Assembly: GCA_963693005.1 (NCBI GenBank) | Contig: OY843726.1 | Location: forward strand, 744,001 to 808,000 | Origin: Bodonicaedibacter sp963693005 | GTDB taxonomy: Bacteria; Pseudomonadota; Alphaproteobacteria; UBA6184 | Direction of reading: 5' to 3' | DNA: 64,000 bases | Shown here: piece after piece, positions 62,595 to 64,000 of the stretch | Layout: the number at the start of each line of letters is the position of its first letter | Position numbering within the stretch: position 1 is the stretch's first letter | Notes under the pieces: generated by a model | Databases searched by the model: none | What the model was told of the DNA's origin: nothing | The model's input: the letters and a program-made list of their open reading frames with translations, nothing else | Position numbers and translations under genes: made by a program

Positions 62595-63596
62595 TTAACT
62601 GTTTGGGACACCCTGCGTAGTAGAGTATTCAAAGTGGAATGTTGTGTCTGGAAAAATGCGAGTGCGGAGTGCATGAGCGGATATAGCGGCCTCTGAGAAC
62701 CCGCAAAGAATTAGTTTAAGCTTGCCTGGGTAAGTAGCTATGTCTCCAATAGCATGAATTCCGGCAAGATTGGTTTCCATGGAGCTTGGTGATACCTTGA
62801 GGTGTTTGTTCTCTGTTGACAACCCCCAACCTGCAATGGGTCCTAAGTCCATTTGGAGGCCAAAAAATGGTAGTAGGATGTCAGCTTGAACCGTTTGTGA
62901 GTTTCCACTAAGATCGGTTGCAGTAATGCTTGTTAGTTGGCCATTACTTCCGTTTAGTGCCGCTAATTGATAAGGTGTAACAAGTTTTATCTTATTTTGA
63001 CTTGCTAGTGCATTTAGTTTGTTGACACTGTCTTGAGCAGCTCGGAATTTTGATCGTCGATGCACCATAGTCACAGATGTGGCAATTTCAGAGAGTGAAA
63101 TTGCCCAGTCGACAGCAGAATCTCCGCCGCCTGCAATTACAATGTGTTTGTTTTTAAACTTACTCTGTTCCGGAACGGAATAAAAAACAGAAATACCTTC
63201 GTAGTCTTCAATTTTTTCTAAAGGAGGGCGATTTGGGCCAAAAGCACCTGCGCCTGCGGCAATAATAATACCTTTTGTTTGAATTTCAGTGCCGTTACTA
63301 GTGGTAACCAACCAATCTCTCGCGATGGGCGTAATGTCTATTACTTGTTGGTTAAGGTGATAAACAGGGTTAAATGGTTTTGCTTGGTTTTCAAGTTGAT
63401 GAATTAAATTGATTCCTGAAATAGCGGAGTATGCGGGGATGTCATAAATAGGTTTTTCAGGATAAAGTGCAGCGCATTGACCTCCAATAAAATCTAAGGA
63501 GTCAATTACGTGGGTTTTTAATCCAACCATTCCACATTGAAAAACGCTAAATAAACCTGTGGGGCCAGCCCCCACAACTACGACGTCTGTTTTCAC
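62595..63596 (-). CDS. Ferredoxin/flavodoxin--NADP+ reductase (thioredoxin-reductase-like type)
   Basis: This 333-residue FAD/NADPH enzyme has the two nucleotide-binding motifs VVGAGPTGLF (about 8-17) and IAGGGDSAVDWA (about 158-169), YPEKPIYDIPA, and the C-terminal FAD block IHAIGDIATYPGKLKLI. It lacks the CxxC of thioredoxin reductase, which places it with the TrxR-like ferredoxin-NADP+ reductases of Bacillus and alphaproteobacteria. The likely role is supplying electrons to ferredoxin for Fe-S cluster or lipid pathways. I chose the GTG at 63596 because GGAG lies 8 bases upstream; the frame continues to 63650. Confidence 0.9.
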   Translation of the reverse strand: MKTDVVVVGAGPTGLFSVFQCGMVGLKTHVIDSLDFIGGQCAALYPEKPIYDIPAYSAISGINLIHQLENQAKPFNPVYHLNQQVIDITPIARDWLVTTSNGTEIQTKGIIIAAGAGAFGPNRPPLEKIEDYEGISVFYSVPEQSKFKNKHIVIAGGGDSAVDWAISLSEIATSVTMVHRRSKFRAAQDSVNKLNALASQNKIKLVTPYQLAALNGSNGQLTSITATDLSGNSQTVQADILLPFFGLQMDLGPIAGWGLSTENKHLKVSPSSMETNLAGIHAIGDIATYPGKLKLILCGFSEAAISAHALRTRIFPDTTFHFEYSTTQGVPNS

Positions 63597-63781
63597 AATC
63601 AAATCTCCGATACAGGGGCAAAGTGTAGCAAAGCACGATGCTTTTTGCAATGCGCAGATGAGAGAGTAAATGGTTTAGTTTTTGGGTAAAGGTAAGGTTG
63701 TTTTTAAAACATTCGTATAAGAACGCTAAATAATTATTGACTTCTTAACCTATAGTTCGTATAACGATACCTGACAGTTAT

Positions 63782-63856
63782 GTCCCCTTCGTCTAGTGGT
63801 TAGGACGCCACCCTTTCACGGTGGAAACACGGGTTCGAGTCCCGTAGGGGATACCA
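63782..63856 (+). tRNA. tRNA-Glu (anticodon TTC)
   Basis: The acceptor GTCCCCT pairs with AGGGGAT (first pair G-T), the anticodon loop CTTTCAC gives TTC, the T arm contains GGGTTCGAGTCCC, the discriminator is A, and CCA is encoded. The last 140 bases of the window after it show no gene. Confidence 0.97.
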
Positions 63857-64000
63857 TTTCTTTTCTTGTTAGTTCTTATACAAAGCACAAAAGACAAAGC
63901 ATTTTTTCTTTTATGGAGAAACGATACACAAGGCTGATGTCTCCAGGTAATGGTAAAATAGTTTTGTTTGTCACGCTGAAGAGAAGAGGCAACTCCTTTT

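Noticed and set aside
62595..63596. Annotation as thioredoxin reductase
   Set aside because: The two nucleotide-binding motifs fit, but the redox CxxC is absent, which points to the ferredoxin/flavodoxin reductase branch.
1..64000. CRISPR arrays, insertion sequences, integrases or prophage genes
   Set aside because: I looked for regularly spaced repeats, transposase or integrase motifs and tRNA-adjacent direct repeats, and saw none.

Overview
The window is a gene-dense, AT-rich bacterial chromosome segment, almost wholly housekeeping. It suggests an alphaproteobacterium, probably of the Holosporales/Rickettsiales-like intracellular type. The reasons are: a Gram-negative envelope (bamA, rseP, porin-like barrels); alphaproteobacterial-style protein sequences and orders (argS followed by a SPOR-domain gene, truB-rpsO-pnp, rimP-nusA-infB-rbfA); a short class I ribonucleotide reductase large subunit without an ATP cone; and several decayed or exported orphan genes. 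The lineage is my inference from gene content and protein resemblance, not from a computed tree. No CRISPR array, insertion sequence, prophage or plasmid function is visible.

Layout. 1-3.6 kb: trxA-apaG-trkH (trkH cut by the left edge), tRNA-Lys, ubiG, lysC, tRNA-Gln. 3.7-7.7 kb: rseP-bamA-fabZ on the minus strand, ending at a terminator, with the usual lpxD absent from between bamA and fabZ. 7.9-8.85 kb: a lone flagellin gene behind a textbook sigma-54 promoter and followed by a 20-bp terminator stem. 8.9-12.85 kb: gltX-cysS-rnd. 12.83-13.22 kb: a broken Hsp20-like gene. 13.3-16.6 kb: uvrD/pcrA-type helicase, NUDIX and VOC genes. 16.95-19.03 kb: groESL with a CIRCE operator next to a good promoter. 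19.1-21 kb: a YciI-like gene and an unusual fusion of a periplasmic solute-binding domain to a TRIC/UPF0126 membrane domain. 21-26.5 kb: rpsD-rimP-nusA-infB-rbfA (minus). 26.7-28.5 kb: SbtA-type bicarbonate transporter and rlmJ. 28.8-31.6 kb: nrdA-nrdB. 31.8-36 kb: a small outer-membrane barrel gene, then truB-rpsO-pnp. 36-39.1 kb: a nitronate-monooxygenase/FabK-like flavoprotein with fabD and fabG. 39.4-40.6 kb: an exported HAD-like gene interrupted at a run of 12 G, plus an exported orphan. 40.6-52.1 kb: polA, a SIMPL protein, ygfZ, a UbiH-like hydroxylase, valS, ftsH, dedA, ogt. 52.3-57.6 kb: a porin-like gene, argS, SPOR, an M50 protease and a GST. 57.8-61.9 kb: an exported orphan, GspE/PilB and GspF/PilC genes, and rnpB on the opposite strand. 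62-63.9 kb: two small orphan genes, a ferredoxin/flavodoxin-NADP+ reductase and tRNA-Glu.

The genes cover translation and RNA processing (aminoacyl-tRNA synthetases, ribosomal proteins, RNase P, PNPase, RNase D), envelope assembly (BamA, RseP, FabZ, FabD, FabG), DNA replication and repair (PolA, UvrD, Ogt, NrdAB), protein quality control (GroESL, FtsH) and ubiquinone synthesis. The most unusual items are the poly-G interrupted exported phosphatase-like gene, the binding-domain/TRIC fusion, the isolated sigma-54 flagellin gene, and a two-gene type II secretion/type IV pilus motor unit without its partners nearby.
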